From assembly GCA_024687745.1 (NCBI GenBank), contig JAILEM010000084.1:1-64000 (forward strand): a stretch of 64,000 nt of DNA, in the 5' to 3' direction. Of the stretch, positions 63,888 through 64,000 are shown one piece after another. Origin of the DNA: Lachnospiraceae bacterium. Lineage in GTDB: Bacteria > Bacillota > Clostridia > Lachnospirales > Lachnospiraceae. The stretch's first letter is position 1. Each line of letters begins with the position of its first letter. A program made the translations under genes and the position numbers. Below the pieces are notes generated by a model. That model searched no databases and was not told the DNA's origin. It saw nothing but the letters and a program-made list of their open reading frames with translations.

Positions 63888-64000
63888 TTACCTTATCAGT
63901 CTGTAGAGATCCCTTATCTCATTTCCGGATGCAAGTCCCTCGGTGAAACAGGTTGCGGAGCCGGCCGCAATACCCATAACAAAAGCATCCTCAAAGTCAT
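63888..64000 (-). CDS. PfkB-family sugar kinase, C-terminal end only (1-phosphofructokinase-like)
   Basis: The window edge cuts this gene; only about 37 C-terminal codons are visible. They read DFEDAFVMGIAAGSATCFTEGLASGNEIRDLYRLIR, and the AAGSAT...EGLA pattern resembles the end of 1-phosphofructokinase/tagatose-6-phosphate kinase. The specific sugar cannot be settled from this piece. Confidence 0.65.
   Translation of the reverse strand, partial: DFEDAFVMGIAAGSATCFTEGLASGNEIRDLYRLIR

Overview
The window looks like chromosomal DNA of an anaerobic, low-to-medium GC Firmicute, most likely a Lachnospiraceae member (Butyrivibrio/Lachnospira-like) from a gut or rumen habitat. The clues are the cysS-mrnC-rlmB-sigH order typical of Firmicutes, an oxygen-sensitive class III ribonucleotide reductase, queH, a fused two-domain ECF ATPase, ClpC, and a large pectin/uronate catabolic locus. 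The genus is an inference. No phage, transposase or CRISPR array was seen, so the window reads as core chromosome plus a catabolic island.

Region 1 (1-20.6 kb) is a uronate island. uxuB, uxuA, a YcxB-like membrane protein, uxaC, a TRAP transporter (dctM, dctQ, dctP), a GntR regulator and the pectin-product cupin kdgF form one minus-strand block. A second minus-strand block carries a TIM-barrel isomerase, kduI, uxaB, uxaA, then an unexpected NRPS-like A-T-C protein and a MATE exporter. kduD and an AraC regulator are on the plus strand. Together the enzymes carry galacturonate, glucuronate and unsaturated galacturonate to 2-keto-3-deoxygluconate; the kinase and aldolase are outside the window. 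Three copies of a TRACATGTTA palindrome flank the TRAP promoter and sit before kdgF-gntR, and are probably GntR operators.

Region 2 (20.7-25.3 kb) holds tRNA-Thr, sigH, rlmB, mrnC, cysS, ispF and tRNA-Met. It includes an unusual structured palindromic segment between rlmB and mrnC and a hexanucleotide microsatellite upstream of ispF. Region 3 (25.3-41.6 kb) holds an ECF transporter, a CapA-like protein, argS, queH, an AEC transporter, purL, radA, a small protein usually labelled endosialidase, and clpC. Region 4 (41.6-51.6 kb) has a large exported/membrane protein with a long disordered cytoplasmic tail, purE-purM-purN-purD, an M29 aminopeptidase, and pyrF-pyrE. Region 5 (51.7-55.4 kb) has nrdD with a fused C-terminal redoxin, preceded by a strong promoter and two NrdR boxes, then a TPR lipoprotein. 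Region 6 (55.4-64 kb) has a HAD phosphatase, an SGNH/MBOAT O-acylation pair, lepB, a DUF2974 hydrolase, TraX, a DUF3048 lipoprotein, lgt and the end of a PfkB-type sugar kinase.

Two patterns stand out beyond gene content. First, short dispersed motifs recur (GTTTACATAA seven times, four of them as a 14-bp AGTTTACATAACTC, plus ACTCAGTCGGA elements in inverted pairs). Second, three consecutive intergenic gaps (55.5, 56.3 and 57.5 kb) each hold a different degenerate tandem repeat.
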